A stretch of DNA of 64,000 bases from positions 1-64,000 of the forward strand of contig CAJTMG010000008.1 of the NCBI GenBank assembly GCA_910577405.1. Direction: 5' to 3'. Position numbers and translations under genes: made by a program. This DNA is from an uncultured Oscillibacter sp. Lineage in GTDB: Bacteria > Bacillota > Clostridia > Oscillospirales > Oscillospiraceae. Of the stretch, positions 17,645 to 25,849 are shown one piece after another (position 1 is the first letter of the stretch; each line of letters begins with the position of its first letter). The notes under the pieces are model-generated. The model was not told the origin of the DNA, made no database searches, and saw nothing but the letters and a program-made list of their open reading frames with translations.

Positions 17645-18812
17645 CTCCGCTTTCCTCCTCAGACGGCTCTGCCGCGTCCAGTTCGTCGTATTCATCAGAG
17701 AAGGAGGAATAATCGCCGAACATCCCGGAATACTGGCTCTTCTTCATCACATGGATGCCGTCCGGGTCAATCTTAATCCCAATCCGCGCGCCGGCAGGGG
17801 AGTGGTCCGTGGTCTGAATCAGCCACTTGAAGCCCCTGAAATCCACAATAATATCATACTGCATTCCCTTGAAGGTCACGCTGGTCACAGTACCTGTCAG
17901 CTGGCCCTGCTCCACGGGAACAATATCGATGTCCTCCGGCCGGATCACCACGTCCACCGGCTCGTTTTCCTTGAAGCCGCCGTCCAGACAGGGGAACTTC
18001 CGGCCATACATCTGCACAAGATTGTCCTGAAGCATCACGCCGTCGATAATATTGGATTCTCCGATGAAATCGGCAACAAACGCATTCTTCGGTTCGTTGT
18101 AGATATCCTCCGGCGTGCCGATCTGCTGGATGGAGCCTTTGTCCATAACCACGATGGTATCAGACATGGTCAGGGCTTCCTCCTGATCATGGGTCACATA
18201 TATAAAAGTAATGCCCACCTGCTGCTGGATACGCTTCAACTCAATCTGCATATCCTTTCGGAGCTTCAAATCCAGCGCCCCCAGGGGTTCGTCCAGAAGA
18301 AGGACCTTTGGACGGTTTACCAGCGCCCGGGCAATGGCCACCCGCTGCTGCTGTCCGCCGGAAAGCGCGTCTGTCCGCCGGTTTTCAAATCCCTTCAGGC
18401 TGACTGATTCCAGCATTTCCAGGACCCGCGTTCGAATTTCTTCCTCGGGAATTTTCAGTTTCCGTTTCCCGCTGGCGTCCGACGGGTCCGGCCGTCTCTG
18501 CATCCGCAGGCCAAAGGCGACGTTCTCAAACACGTTCAGATGGGGAAACAGCGCGTATTTCTGAAAAACCGTGTTGATCTGCCTCTGGTGCGGCGGGACA
18601 TCATTGATCCTCACCCCGTCGAACAATACGTCTCCTGACGTGGGCGTCGCGAAGCCGCCGATCATGCGCAGCGTGGTGGTTTTGCCGCACCCGCTGGGTC
18701 CGAGTAGTGTGAGGAACTCTTTGTCATTGATATAAAGGTTTAAATTGTCGAGAACCAGCTCGTCGTCGTACGCCATGCAGAGGTTCCGCAGGCGAATCAA
18801 CTCTTTGGACAT
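17634..18812 (-). CDS. potA: Spermidine/putrescine ABC transporter ATPase PotA
   Basis: The 392-residue ATPase has Walker A GPSGCGKTTTLRM (about 38-50), the Q-loop region, the signature LSGGQQQRVAIARAL, Walker B VLLLDEPLGALD and a switch histidine in VTHDQEEAL. A TOBE-type regulatory domain fills residues about 270-360 and an acidic tail ends the protein. It powers polyamine uptake through PotB and PotCD. It is the first gene of the operon, and a strong promoter lies about 105 bases upstream. Confidence 0.95.
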   Translation of the reverse strand: MSKELIRLRNLCMAYDDELVLDNLNLYINDKEFLTLLGPSGCGKTTTLRMIGGFATPTSGDVLFDGVRINDVPPHQRQINTVFQKYALFPHLNVFENVAFGLRMQRRPDPSDASGKRKLKIPEEEIRTRVLEMLESVSLKGFENRRTDALSGGQQQRVAIARALVNRPKVLLLDEPLGALDLKLRKDMQIELKRIQQQVGITFIYVTHDQEEALTMSDTIVVMDKGSIQQIGTPEDIYNEPKNAFVADFIGESNIIDGVMLQDNLVQMYGRKFPCLDGGFKENEPVDVVIRPEDIDIVPVEQGQLTGTVTSVTFKGMQYDIIVDFRGFKWLIQTTDHSPAGARIGIKIDPDGIHVMKKSQYSGMFGDYSSFSDEYDELDAAEPSEEESGDEK

Positions 18813-18915
18813 GTATCCTCCCCCGTTTCATGAAGAAAATTTTTCAGCCTCTTTTCTCTGTTGGTTTTGTCTCTTGGTTGAGTTTGACTTCCCGTCGAAA
18901 TTCAGCAATATCTGC

Positions 18916-18944
18916 ATGATAACGGAACCTATCCCAAATGTCAA
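18916..18944 (-). promoter_or_regulatory. Sigma-A promoter of the pot operon
   Basis: On the minus strand TTGACA (18944-18939), a 17-base spacer and TATCAT (18921-18916) match consensus at eleven of twelve positions. Confidence 0.75.
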
Positions 18945-18989
18945 GGAAATTGTTCCCCGGATACTATTGTTTTTTTATCAGTAGTTCTC

Positions 18990-19049
18990 TTGACTTTCTG
19001 TTTACGGCGTGGTATCCTCTTTTTAAGAATTACTGTATTTTTAACAGTA
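18990..19049 (+). promoter_or_regulatory. Promoter and palindromic operator of the HAAS-padR operon
   Basis: TTGACT (18990-18995), a 17-base spacer and TATCCT (19013-19018) form a plausible promoter. Between it and the ribosome binding site lies the palindrome TACTGT-N7-ACAGTA (19031-19049). PadR regulators usually repress their own operon through such short palindromes, so this is the likely PadR site. Confidence 0.55.
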
Positions 19050-19069
19050 GTATAGAAAGGAGCGTTTGT

Positions 19070-19843
19070 ATGAAGCGGGATTATTTTTCCCGGCTGTCTC
19101 TGTGGGCGCGGTGGTATCTGTCCAAAAAAGAGGCGGCGGAGGTGCTGGAAGATTACCGGGAGATTATAGATGGACGGAGCGAGGAAGAGCTTCGGCGGGA
19201 TATCGGAAGGCCAAAGGACGCTGTCTGCTGTCTTGTTCAGCCGGCAGTCTATCAACGGTGGCTGAAAGTATTTGCTGTTCTGTCTGCGGCTGTATTGATT
19301 CCGGCAGTCAGCCCGTTGTTGCACCACAGGCTGTTTTGGTGGAATATTCCTTATGCTGTCAATCAGATTCCGGAGGCCATGTTGCTGGCAGTCTGGATTT
19401 TATCGTTTCTGTGGTTCCGGCAGAATGGAGGGAGAACGGCCGCGTTTCCAAAGGCTGTATTGCTGTGGATGCTTGTGCCGGCGGCTGGCATGGTTTGGGC
19501 GTGGTACATTGCTTCGGCGGCGTTATATCAATTGACTGTACTGAGAGATTATCTGATACAGCATCCTCTGCTGGGACAGGGCATTCATTTGACGCTGCTC
19601 TGGAGCGGCCTTGCAATGGGACTCATCAGCCTGCTCGGACTAATCAAGGCCCGCCTCGGTGACCGCCGCTGGAGAGCGTTGTATGTCTTTGGGCTGACGG
19701 GGACCCTTTTGAATTTATCCGTATGGGCATTTTTGACCAGCATGAATCTGGATGTCCATCCCGGCTGGCAGACGCCCATTCTTATCCGCTGCATTTCAAT
19801 AACGGTCCTGGGTCTGGCGGGAACGGCGGTGTCCCTATGCTGA
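19070..19843 (+). CDS. HAAS-domain membrane protein, partner of PadR
   Basis: The 257-residue protein begins with a soluble region containing the HAAS-like signature LSKKEAAEVLEDYREII followed by EEELRRDIGRPKDA (residues about 17-50). About six hydrophobic helices follow. HAAS membrane proteins are commonly encoded beside PadR regulators. The order here (membrane protein first, PadR second, overlapping by seven bases) is the reverse of the usual one. The start at 19070 has a GAAAGGAGCG site. The cellular role is unknown; an envelope stress role is often guessed for such pairs. Confidence 0.75.
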   Translation: MKRDYFSRLSLWARWYLSKKEAAEVLEDYREIIDGRSEEELRRDIGRPKDAVCCLVQPAVYQRWLKVFAVLSAAVLIPAVSPLLHHRLFWWNIPYAVNQIPEAMLLAVWILSFLWFRQNGGRTAAFPKAVLLWMLVPAAGMVWAWYIASAALYQLTVLRDYLIQHPLLGQGIHLTLLWSGLAMGLISLLGLIKARLGDRRWRALYVFGLTGTLLNLSVWAFLTSMNLDVHPGWQTPILIRCISITVLGLAGTAVSLC

Positions 19844-20139
19844 AAAAAGACCTTCTTGAGCTGTGCCTGCTGCATTTGATGAGCGATGGGGACCAGTACG
19901 GCTATGAGCTGCTCCGCCGTCTCCATGCCGTGTTCCCGGATGTGCAGGAGAGCGCGATTTACGCCATTCTCCGGGGCCTGTGCCGGGAAGGGCTTACGGA
20001 ACGGTATCAGGGGGAGACCTCTGGCGGCCCGGCGCGGAAATACTACCGTTTGACAGAAGCCGGTCAGAACCGCCGCGCCGCCCTGCTGGAAGAATGGAGA
20101 GGAACTCGTGACGCTCTGTCCACCCTGGGTATTCAATAA
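19837..20139 (+). CDS. PadR-family transcriptional regulator
   Basis: The 100-residue protein is a minimal PadR: a winged helix with LLELCLLHLMSDGDQYGYEL at the N-terminus, ESAIYAILRGLCREGL as the recognition region, and the wing GGPARKYYRLTEAG. It probably represses its own operon through the palindrome at 19031-19049. It overlaps the upstream HAAS gene by seven bases (ATGCTGA). The ligand is unknown. Confidence 0.9.
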   Translation: MLKKDLLELCLLHLMSDGDQYGYELLRRLHAVFPDVQESAIYAILRGLCREGLTERYQGETSGGPARKYYRLTEAGQNRRAALLEEWRGTRDALSTLGIQ

Positions 20140-20141
20140 AA

Positions 20142-20172
20142 AAAGCCTTCCCATAGCAGGAGGGCTTTCTTT
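20142..20172. terminator. Bidirectional terminator between padR and the pseudouridine synthase
   Basis: AAAGCCTTCC (20142-20151) pairs with GGAGGGCTTT (20159-20168) with one mismatch. T-rich tracts follow on both strands. Confidence 0.75.
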
Positions 20173-20186
20173 ATTGGCTGAATATG

Positions 20187-21146
20187 TTATTTTGGAAAAT
20201 ACTTCTCCTGAAAGGGTACGTTCTTTACTGTAAAGCATTGGCCCCGGAGGTAGTTCAGCAGGCCAGCGTCCGTAGGGAAGGGGAAGGCAAGCTGATAGGC
20301 ATAGAGGGCCTGCCGGGTTTCGTGATACTTCCGGTTGACCGCGCCGTTTCCGTACTTGCCGTCGCCCAGCAGAGGACAGCCGATTTCTGCCATGGATACC
20401 CGTATCTGATGGGTCCGTCCGGTGAGAAGACGGCACTCCACTAAGGACAGTTCGCCGCGGGTTTCCAAGGTCCGGTAGAGCGTCGCTGCCGAACGGCCTC
20501 CAGGAACGGGGCGGCGGTGGAAGGTTACCAGCTTTTTGACTTTGTCCTTAGAGAGAAAGCCCTCGATTTTTCCCTCCGGCGGCTTTGGACGGCCTGCAGT
20601 GACGCACAGATAGGATTTCTCCAGCTCGTGGTCCCGGATCTTTTCGTTGATGATACGCAGCGTCTCCGCATTCTTGGCCGCGATGACAATGCCGCCTGTG
20701 TTCCGGTCAATGCGGTTGCACAGCGCCGGGGTGAAGGCGTTCTCCTGCCGGGGACTCCATTCACGCTTCTGGTAGAGGTACGCCTGGATGTGGTTGATCA
20801 GCGTGTTGACCTTCTCTGTCTCGTCGGCGTGGACTACCAGACCCGGCCGTTTATCCACCAGAAGCAGATTCTCGTCCTCATAGACAATCTCCAGATGTGG
20901 CTGGAAGATGGAGAGAAAGAGATTTTCTTCCCGGGGCTTGTCAAAGAACTCATCATTGATATATAATTGAAGCACATCCCCGGTTTGGAGACGGGTGTCC
21001 CGCTTGGCTCCCTTTCCGTTCAGCTTCACACGCTTGATTCGGATGTACTTTTGCAGCAGGGCAGGGGGGAGCAGGGGCAGATTTTTCGACACAAAACGGT
21101 CCAGGCGCTGTCCGGCGTCGTTCTTTCCGATGGTCAGTTCCCGCAT
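20187..21146 (-). CDS. RluA-family 23S rRNA/tRNA pseudouridine synthase
   Basis: The 319-residue protein has an N-terminal S4 RNA-binding region (about 13-75) and a synthase domain with the catalytic aspartate in NRIDRNTGGIVIAAK. Further on are SYLCVTAGRP and the uridine-pocket GRTHQIRVSMAEIGCPLLGD. Most relatives read HRLDRDTSG at the active site, and the first residue is Asn here. Overall it is closest to RluC/RluD-type enzymes; the exact target uridines cannot be told. It has its own promoter and a GGAGG site. Confidence 0.88.
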   Translation of the reverse strand: MRELTIGKNDAGQRLDRFVSKNLPLLPPALLQKYIRIKRVKLNGKGAKRDTRLQTGDVLQLYINDEFFDKPREENLFLSIFQPHLEIVYEDENLLLVDKRPGLVVHADETEKVNTLINHIQAYLYQKREWSPRQENAFTPALCNRIDRNTGGIVIAAKNAETLRIINEKIRDHELEKSYLCVTAGRPKPPEGKIEGFLSKDKVKKLVTFHRRPVPGGRSAATLYRTLETRGELSLVECRLLTGRTHQIRVSMAEIGCPLLGDGKYGNGAVNRKYHETRQALYAYQLAFPFPTDAGLLNYLRGQCFTVKNVPFQEKYFPK

Positions 21147-21170
21147 GGCGCACCTCCTTGGGTTTTGTCT

Positions 21171-21199
21171 ATCATACCTGTTTGCGGCGGGATTGTAAA
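21171..21199 (-). promoter_or_regulatory. Promoter of the pseudouridine synthase gene
   Basis: On the minus strand TTTACA (21199-21194), a 17-base spacer and TATGAT (21176-21171) match five of six positions in each box, 25 bases before the start codon. Confidence 0.65.
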
Positions 21200-21239
21200 G
21201 CGTTTTCGTAAGATTCTGTCTGAAATCCGGAGGTCCGCT

Positions 21240-21527
21240 ATGAGAGAAGTCAATCCCTTGCAGTATGCCTTCTTTACGGCTCTTGCATCAATACAGGAGG
21301 AATGTGTGCAGAACGCCCTCTGTCAAATGCCGGACAGTCTGACGGGAGGACAGCTTTATGACCTGACGGCAGATGTGATCATCCGTGTGATGGAGCTGCT
21401 GGACGGATACGCCGCGCCAGAAACCGGAAGACTGCAAGTGGTCAGTGAGAAAATGGGGCTTCGTTTGCAGGAAGAGCCGTGCCTGGAACTGCATGACGTG
21501 ATCTGCGCTTATTTGAAGGATAGCTGA
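21240..21527 (+). CDS. Small protein of unknown function
   Basis: I do not recognise this 95-residue protein. It is predicted to be largely helical and acidic, with three cysteines and no membrane segment. The ATG at 21240 has a CCGGAGGT site; a longer in-frame reading upstream lies antisense to the pseudouridine synthase and is rejected. It stands between that gene and an AT-richer acetyltransferase gene. Confidence 0.6.
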   Translation: MREVNPLQYAFFTALASIQEECVQNALCQMPDSLTGGQLYDLTADVIIRVMELLDGYAAPETGRLQVVSEKMGLRLQEEPCLELHDVICAYLKDS

Positions 21528-21576
21528 TGTCTCAGTTTCATCTGGCCGGTAAATCTATATGGGGGGATCTTTGGGC

Positions 21577-22086
21577 ATGATTGAAACAGAGCGCCTTATT
21601 TTAGATAAAGCAAAATTTTCGGACTGGGCAGAAATGTACCACAATGTCTGGTCACATCCGGAAAGCGCAAGGTATATGGAGTGGACTATTACCACAAGCG
21701 AGGAAGCCGCTAAAATAAGAATCATGAAAACCATAGCGTTTCAGAAGGAGCATGACTCCTATTTGGTTTATGAAAAAGCAAGCGGTATGGCAATTGGGTT
21801 TTCAGGCGTAGAAAAAATTGAACCTTACATATATCAGGAAATTGGGATATGTTTGGGGCCTGATTTTGTTGGAAAAGGGTTTGGCAGACAGATTCTTCAA
21901 GGGTTGATTCAATATTGTAAGGAACAATTTGACGCAAGAGAGTTTATTTATTCAGCGAGGGATGAAAACAACGCTTCTAACCGATTGGCAAAGTCTTTCG
22001 GTTTTTCACTGATTTCTTCGACAGCTGAAACAGACTGCAAAGACGGACATCCATACAATCTTTTGCAATATCATTTGAAACTGTAG
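21577..22086 (+). CDS. GNAT-family N-acetyltransferase, atypical base composition
   Basis: The 169-residue protein starts IETERLILDKAKFSDW and has the acetyl-CoA loop GPDFVGKGFGRQIL (VGKGFG), and ends SARDENNASNRLAKSFGFS, all typical of RimJ/RimL-like GNATs. The ATG at 21577 is preferred, with the GGGGGGA tract upstream as its binding site; an in-frame ATG at 21559 is possible. The gene is visibly richer in A and T and uses more A/T-ending codons than its neighbours, which suggests recent transfer. The substrate is unknown; an antibiotic or an amino group of a small molecule is possible. Confidence 0.85.
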   Translation: MIETERLILDKAKFSDWAEMYHNVWSHPESARYMEWTITTSEEAAKIRIMKTIAFQKEHDSYLVYEKASGMAIGFSGVEKIEPYIYQEIGICLGPDFVGKGFGRQILQGLIQYCKEQFDAREFIYSARDENNASNRLAKSFGFSLISSTAETDCKDGHPYNLLQYHLKL

Positions 22087-22151
22087 ATTCCACTTTGCCC
22101 GTTTTGTCCGTATGTCAGCTGCAAAAGACAAGCAATTGGCAAAATCCTGCC

Positions 22152-22180
22152 TTGACAGCGGCGATACAATATTATAGAAT
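22152..22180 (+). promoter_or_regulatory. Sigma-A promoter of the Nim-like gene
   Basis: TTGACA (22152-22157), a 17-base spacer and TAGAAT (22175-22180) match eleven of twelve consensus positions, 40 bases before the ATG. A CTTTACAG word (22192-22199) lies in the untranslated leader. Confidence 0.65.
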
Positions 22181-22219
22181 CATTACTGGAACTTTACAGA
22201 TGCAGAGAAGGTGAAGCAA

Positions 22220-22690
22220 ATGCGGCGGAGCGACCGAGAGATTACCGATTTTTCTGAAATCATCCGCGTCATGGAGCAGTGCGACGTATGCCGGCTGGCC
22301 ATGCACGACGAATATCCCTACATCCTGCCCCTGAATTTTGGCATGGAGGTAGAGGGAAGACAGATTACGCTTTATTTCCACAGTGCGAAAGCGGGAAAGA
22401 AATTCGAGCTGCTAGTCCGGGATGATCGCGTGGGCTTTGAGATGGACCGCGGGCACCAACTGGCTCTGGACGAGTCGAACGGGAACTGCACCATGGGCTA
22501 TGAGAGCGTTATGGGGCGCGGCCGTCTGGAGGTCGTGGAGGGCGAGGAAAAGCAAAAGGGACTGGAGCTTCTGATGGCCCACTACCGGCAAAAGGACTTC
22601 CCCTATAACAAGGCGGTGGTCCCACAGACGGCGGTTCTTAGGCTGACTGTGGAAGAAATCACAGGAAAGGCCCGAAGGGTAAGCAAATGA
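22220..22690 (+). CDS. Pyridoxamine-phosphate-oxidase-like flavoprotein (NimA-like)
   Basis: The 156-residue protein belongs to the FMN-binding split-barrel family that includes the Nim nitroimidazole reductases. It shows the N-terminal helix ITDFSEIIRVMEQCDVCRLA, then YPYILPLNFG, LYFHSAKAGKKFELL and a C-terminal LRLTVEEITGKA. Real resistance to nitroimidazoles cannot be inferred, since many gut clostridia carry such flavoproteins. The ATG at 22220 sits behind GAGAAGG; a GTG nine bases earlier is the alternative. It overlaps the next gene by four bases. Confidence 0.8.
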   Translation: MRRSDREITDFSEIIRVMEQCDVCRLAMHDEYPYILPLNFGMEVEGRQITLYFHSAKAGKKFELLVRDDRVGFEMDRGHQLALDESNGNCTMGYESVMGRGRLEVVEGEEKQKGLELLMAHYRQKDFPYNKAVVPQTAVLRLTVEEITGKARRVSK

Positions 22691-23148
22691 ACAAGACGAC
22701 AAGACACCAGCTGCTGTCCGCCATACTGAACGGGGGCAAATGGCTTCCGCGGTTTACGATGAACGACTATGCCGCCGCATTCAAGCAGTACGTGGAGGAA
22801 TTCGGTCCCGTATATATGGAGGCTGTCCGGACCGAGCCGTCAATTCCAGCATTGGCTTCCGAGCTTTTGGACGGCATGGAGGCAAGCTGGGCCAAGGCGC
22901 GCATCTGGAGCCGTACAGCCGCGCGGATGGATACTCTGCAAATGCTGGTGAACTACCTGTCTCCCATGCTGCTGGGCCTTGAAGAACCGGCCTGCGGCGA
23001 ACTGGCCAATTGCATCCGGGACGGCTGGGCGGAACGGCGGCCCAAAGAGGCGTACAAGACGGCAAGCTATAAGAAAATTATGGGCGGATTCAGACGGGTG
23101 TTCCTTGGAATCCCACTTCCGGACAAACGGTCGGAGTCGGAAGAATGA
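22687..23148 (+). CDS. Unknown protein co-translated with the Nim-like flavoprotein
   Basis: I do not recognise this 153-residue protein. It appears all-helical, with no signal peptide or membrane segment, two cysteines in the middle and a basic region near residues 115-135. It overlaps the flavoprotein gene by ATGA, so the two are probably produced together. Codon use is like the surrounding genome. Confidence 0.65.
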   Translation: MNKTTRHQLLSAILNGGKWLPRFTMNDYAAAFKQYVEEFGPVYMEAVRTEPSIPALASELLDGMEASWAKARIWSRTAARMDTLQMLVNYLSPMLLGLEEPACGELANCIRDGWAERRPKEAYKTASYKKIMGGFRRVFLGIPLPDKRSESEE

Positions 23149-23176
23149 AAAAGCTGAAAAAATTATAAAAAATTGT

Positions 23177-23205
23177 TTGACATTGGCACGACCATCCCTT
23201 ATAAT
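23177..23205 (+). promoter_or_regulatory. Consensus sigma-A promoter of yceD-rpmF
   Basis: TTGACA (23177-23182), a 17-base spacer and TATAAT (23200-23205) match consensus at all twelve positions, as expected for a ribosomal protein operon. Confidence 0.9.
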
Positions 23206-23233
23206 ACCATTTGTATCGTTGCGAGGTGACGCT

Positions 23234-23731
23234 ATGATTTTAGACGTCAGACCAATCTTATGCGCCCCCGGCAAAACGCTGGAGTTTCAGTTTCAGATGG
23301 ACCTTTCGGATGTTGAGTTCGAAGGGCGTTACCCGGCGAGCCGTCCCGTGGAAACCAAGGGGCTGGTGAGAAATACAGCCGGTTTGCTGGAACTGTCCCT
23401 TTCCGCTTGGACAACCCTTGATTCTGTGTGCGACCGCTGCGGGAAGGAGTTCCTTCAGGAAAAAGAGGTCTCCTATAGCTGTATGCTGGCCGAAGAACTT
23501 CAGAATGAGGACAGTGACGAAATCGTCCTCCTGGAAGACGGCAGAGTGGATGTGGGCGATTTGGCCAGGACGGAATTCATTCTCGGAATGGATACCAAAA
23601 CATTGTGTTCGGAAGATTGCAAAGGACTGTGTCCCCGGTGCGGCGCCGATTGGAACATCGGTCCCTGTTCCTGCAAAAAGGAACCGGACCCCCGGATGGC
23701 AGCCTTGGCAAAACTTTTGGAGAACAAATAA
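23234..23731 (+). CDS. yceD: YceD/DUF177 family protein upstream of rpmF
   Basis: The 165-residue protein is a DUF177 member, a family almost always encoded just before rpmF and implicated in 23S rRNA accumulation in other bacteria. It has the CDRCGKEF pair in the middle and the C-terminal CSEDCKGLCPRCGADWN, the family signature. The start at 23234 follows GAGGTGAC, 28 bases after a consensus promoter. It lies 50 bases before rpmF in the same unit. Confidence 0.92.
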   Translation: MILDVRPILCAPGKTLEFQFQMDLSDVEFEGRYPASRPVETKGLVRNTAGLLELSLSAWTTLDSVCDRCGKEFLQEKEVSYSCMLAEELQNEDSDEIVLLEDGRVDVGDLARTEFILGMDTKTLCSEDCKGLCPRCGADWNIGPCSCKKEPDPRMAALAKLLENK

Positions 23732-23781
23732 AGAACAAGGAAGGGACTCTGTTCCTTTTGTATGATTAAGGAGGTGTCAAA

Positions 23782-23976
23782 ATGGCAGTACCTAAGGGGA
23801 AAGTATCCAAAGCAAGACGCGATAAACGGCGCAGCTCTACCTGGAAGCTGGCGGCTCCCAACCTCGTCGTTTGCCCGAAGTGCGGTGCGCTGCACCTGCC
23901 TCACAGAATGTGCCGTGAATGCGGTACTTACAACGGCCGGGAAGTCAAAACCGTCAAGTCCGTTGTGGCGAAATAA
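23782..23976 (+). CDS. rpmF: 50S ribosomal protein L32
   Basis: The 64-residue protein begins MAVPKGKVSKARRDKRRSS and carries a zinc site made by CPKC and CREC around residues 31-50, the zinc-binding form of L32. AAGGAGG precedes the ATG. It is co-transcribed with the DUF177 gene and is followed by a terminator. Confidence 0.98.
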   Translation: MAVPKGKVSKARRDKRRSSTWKLAAPNLVVCPKCGALHLPHRMCRECGTYNGREVKTVKSVVAK

Positions 23977-23986
23977 GGATACGCAC

Positions 23987-24022
23987 TGCAAGAGGGGAGA
24001 GAAATCTTCCCTCTTTTGCATT
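23987..24022 (+). terminator. Terminator of yceD-rpmF
   Basis: TGCAAGAGGGGA (from 23987) pairs with TCCCTCTTTTGCA (ending 24020), and a T-rich tract follows. Confidence 0.7.
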
Positions 24023-24046
24023 CTGTTTTCAATAGGAGGGGACGAC

Positions 24047-24547
24047 GTGTTTCAGCGGGCGATTGTGATTGGCTGTCCCGGCAGCGGGAAGAGTACCTTT
24101 TCAAGAAAACTGCGGGACAGCACCGGACTGCCCCTTTATTATCTGGACCTTCTGTGGCATAAGCCGGACCGGACGACTGTCAGCCGGGAGAAATTTGATA
24201 AGAGGCTTTATGAGATACTGATGCAGGAACAATGGATCATTGACGGAAATTATCAAAGGACCCTGGAGACAAGACTGCATTTCTGCGATACCGTGTTTCT
24301 GCTGGATTATCCTCTGGAGGTCTGTCTGGCAGGCGCTGAAAGCAGAATCGGAAAGAAACGGGAGGATTTGCCGTGGGTGGAGACGGAGTTTGATGAGGAA
24401 TTCCGGCAGTGGATTCTTGATTTTTCCGAACGGCAGCTTCCGGAGATTTACACGCTGCTGGAACGGTATCGGGAGGAGAAACAGATTTTTATTTTTCATT
24501 CCAGGCAAGAGGCCAGCCGTTGTCTTGCATCTCTGGAATCGGAGTAA
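24047..24547 (+). CDS. P-loop kinase-like protein (topology modulation/FlaR family)
   Basis: The 166-residue protein starts AIVIGCPGSGKSTFSRKL, a Walker A loop (residues about 6-20), followed by YYLDLLWHKPD and EQWIIDGNYQRTL. That pattern is typical of adenylate-kinase-like proteins annotated as DNA topology modulation FlaR. The start is a GTG at 24047 because AGGAGGGG lies six bases upstream and no ATG in frame is well placed. The real substrate of this family is unclear. It is followed by a phosphoesterase five bases later, so both are likely one transcript. Confidence 0.82.
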   Translation: MFQRAIVIGCPGSGKSTFSRKLRDSTGLPLYYLDLLWHKPDRTTVSREKFDKRLYEILMQEQWIIDGNYQRTLETRLHFCDTVFLLDYPLEVCLAGAESRIGKKREDLPWVETEFDEEFRQWILDFSERQLPEIYTLLERYREEKQIFIFHSRQEASRCLASLESE

Positions 24548-24552
24548 CTGTT

Positions 24553-25083
24553 ATGATTTATTTTACTGCGGATTTGCATTTTTACCATGATAAGATTATT
24601 AAACATACCAATCGACCTTTCATAGATGCCGATGAGATGAACCGCGCCCTGGTGCGAAACTGGAACCGGCTTGTGTCACCCCGCGACGAAGTGTATATTC
24701 TCGGCGACGTTACGATGAAAGGCCCGACGCTGGCAATGGAAATTCTGCGTCAGCTTTGCGGAAGAAAATACCTGATACGGGGAAATCATGATCATTTTGT
24801 GGACCGTGAGGAATTTGACGCCTCTGTTTTTGAGTGGGTCCGGGATTATTACGAATTGAGTTGGCAAAATCAGAAATTTGTTCTATTTCACTATCCAATT
24901 GGGGAATGGAATGGCTTTTTCCGGGGTTCGATTCATCTTCACGGACACCAGCACAATCATGAGGATTACAATTTCCGCAATCTGGAAGCAGGCCTCCGGC
25001 GGTTTGATGTGGGCGTGGACGCGAATCAGATGAAACCGGTCAGCGCAGAGGACTTGAATGCGTTCTTTGCTTTGATGGGGTGA
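24553..25083 (+). CDS. Calcineurin-like metallophosphoesterase
   Basis: The 176-residue protein contains the metal-binding set of the family: YFTADLHFYHD (3-13), LGDVTM, RGNHDHF, a mid-protein FHYPIGEW and HLHGHQHNHED. This is the compact form also found in phage and mobile DNA. The substrate, a phosphodiester or monoester, cannot be told. It lies just after the P-loop gene. Confidence 0.88.
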   Translation: MIYFTADLHFYHDKIIKHTNRPFIDADEMNRALVRNWNRLVSPRDEVYILGDVTMKGPTLAMEILRQLCGRKYLIRGNHDHFVDREEFDASVFEWVRDYYELSWQNQKFVLFHYPIGEWNGFFRGSIHLHGHQHNHEDYNFRNLEAGLRRFDVGVDANQMKPVSAEDLNAFFALMG

Positions 25084-25127
25084 ATGCAGGAAAAAAGGGG
25101 CCTGAGTATTTGAAGGGAGTATTTCAG

Positions 25128-25745
25128 ATGAGTAATCCATGGGAAGAAATTTCTCTGTCTGACTATGAGAGCCATATGAAGCTGAATTCCGTCAGACAAT
25201 TGCAGGCCATGAACGCGCTGATGAAGAGCCAGCTTGACACCTATCCCGTATCCAGTGTGATGATTCTTGGCGTTGCGGGCGGCAATGGTCTGGAGCACAT
25301 TGCAGGAAAGCGTTTCGTAAAGGTCTATGGAATCGACATCAACGCCTCCTATCTGGAGGAGGTCCGGCGGCGGTATTCGACCCTGGACAGCGTGCTGGAG
25401 TGCCTATGTGTTGACCTTCTCAGAGAGACGGAACTGCTTCCAGCCGCTGAACTTGTCATTGCAAATTTGTTGATTGAGTACATCGGATACGAAGGCTTTC
25501 AACGGGTTATTCAAACAGTGAAGCCTCAATATGTGTCATGCGTGATTCAGGTAAACCCGGAGGGTAATTGGGTTTCGGATTCGCCCTATCTGCATATATT
25601 TGACGGCCTGGAGCGGATATATTGTCAGATGGATGGACAGGAATTGACTGAACGAATGGCGGAAATAGGCTATCATGTCATAAAAACACTGGAGTTCCCT
25701 CTGCCAAACGGGAAGAAATTTGTACAGCTTGATTTTCGGCAATAG
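25128..25745 (+). CDS. SAM-dependent methyltransferase-like protein
   Basis: The 205-residue protein has a class I methyltransferase core: VMILGVAGGNGLEHI (about 42-56) as the SAM-binding loop, KVYGIDINASYLEEV as the acidic second strand, and AAELVIANLLIEYIGYEGF as motif IV. The methyl acceptor is unknown. The ATG at 25128 follows GAAGGGA; an in-frame start at 25080 next to the upstream stop is the alternative. Confidence 0.8.
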   Translation: MSNPWEEISLSDYESHMKLNSVRQLQAMNALMKSQLDTYPVSSVMILGVAGGNGLEHIAGKRFVKVYGIDINASYLEEVRRRYSTLDSVLECLCVDLLRETELLPAAELVIANLLIEYIGYEGFQRVIQTVKPQYVSCVIQVNPEGNWVSDSPYLHIFDGLERIYCQMDGQELTERMAEIGYHVIKTLEFPLPNGKKFVQLDFRQ

Positions 25746-25789
25746 CGTCTGCCCGCTGCGGAAGATAGGAGCGTGTTTGTTTTTGACTG

Positions 25790-25818
25790 TTGCACATCTG
25801 TCGTAAATTTGCTATACT
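25790..25818 (+). promoter_or_regulatory. Candidate promoter of ruvC
   Basis: TATACT (25813-25818) is a good -10 box. TTGCAC (25790-25795), 17 bases upstream, is a weak -35. No LexA-type palindrome was recognised. Confidence 0.45.
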
Positions 25819-25849
25819 AATAAGGAATGCGGATTGGAAGGGGAGTATT

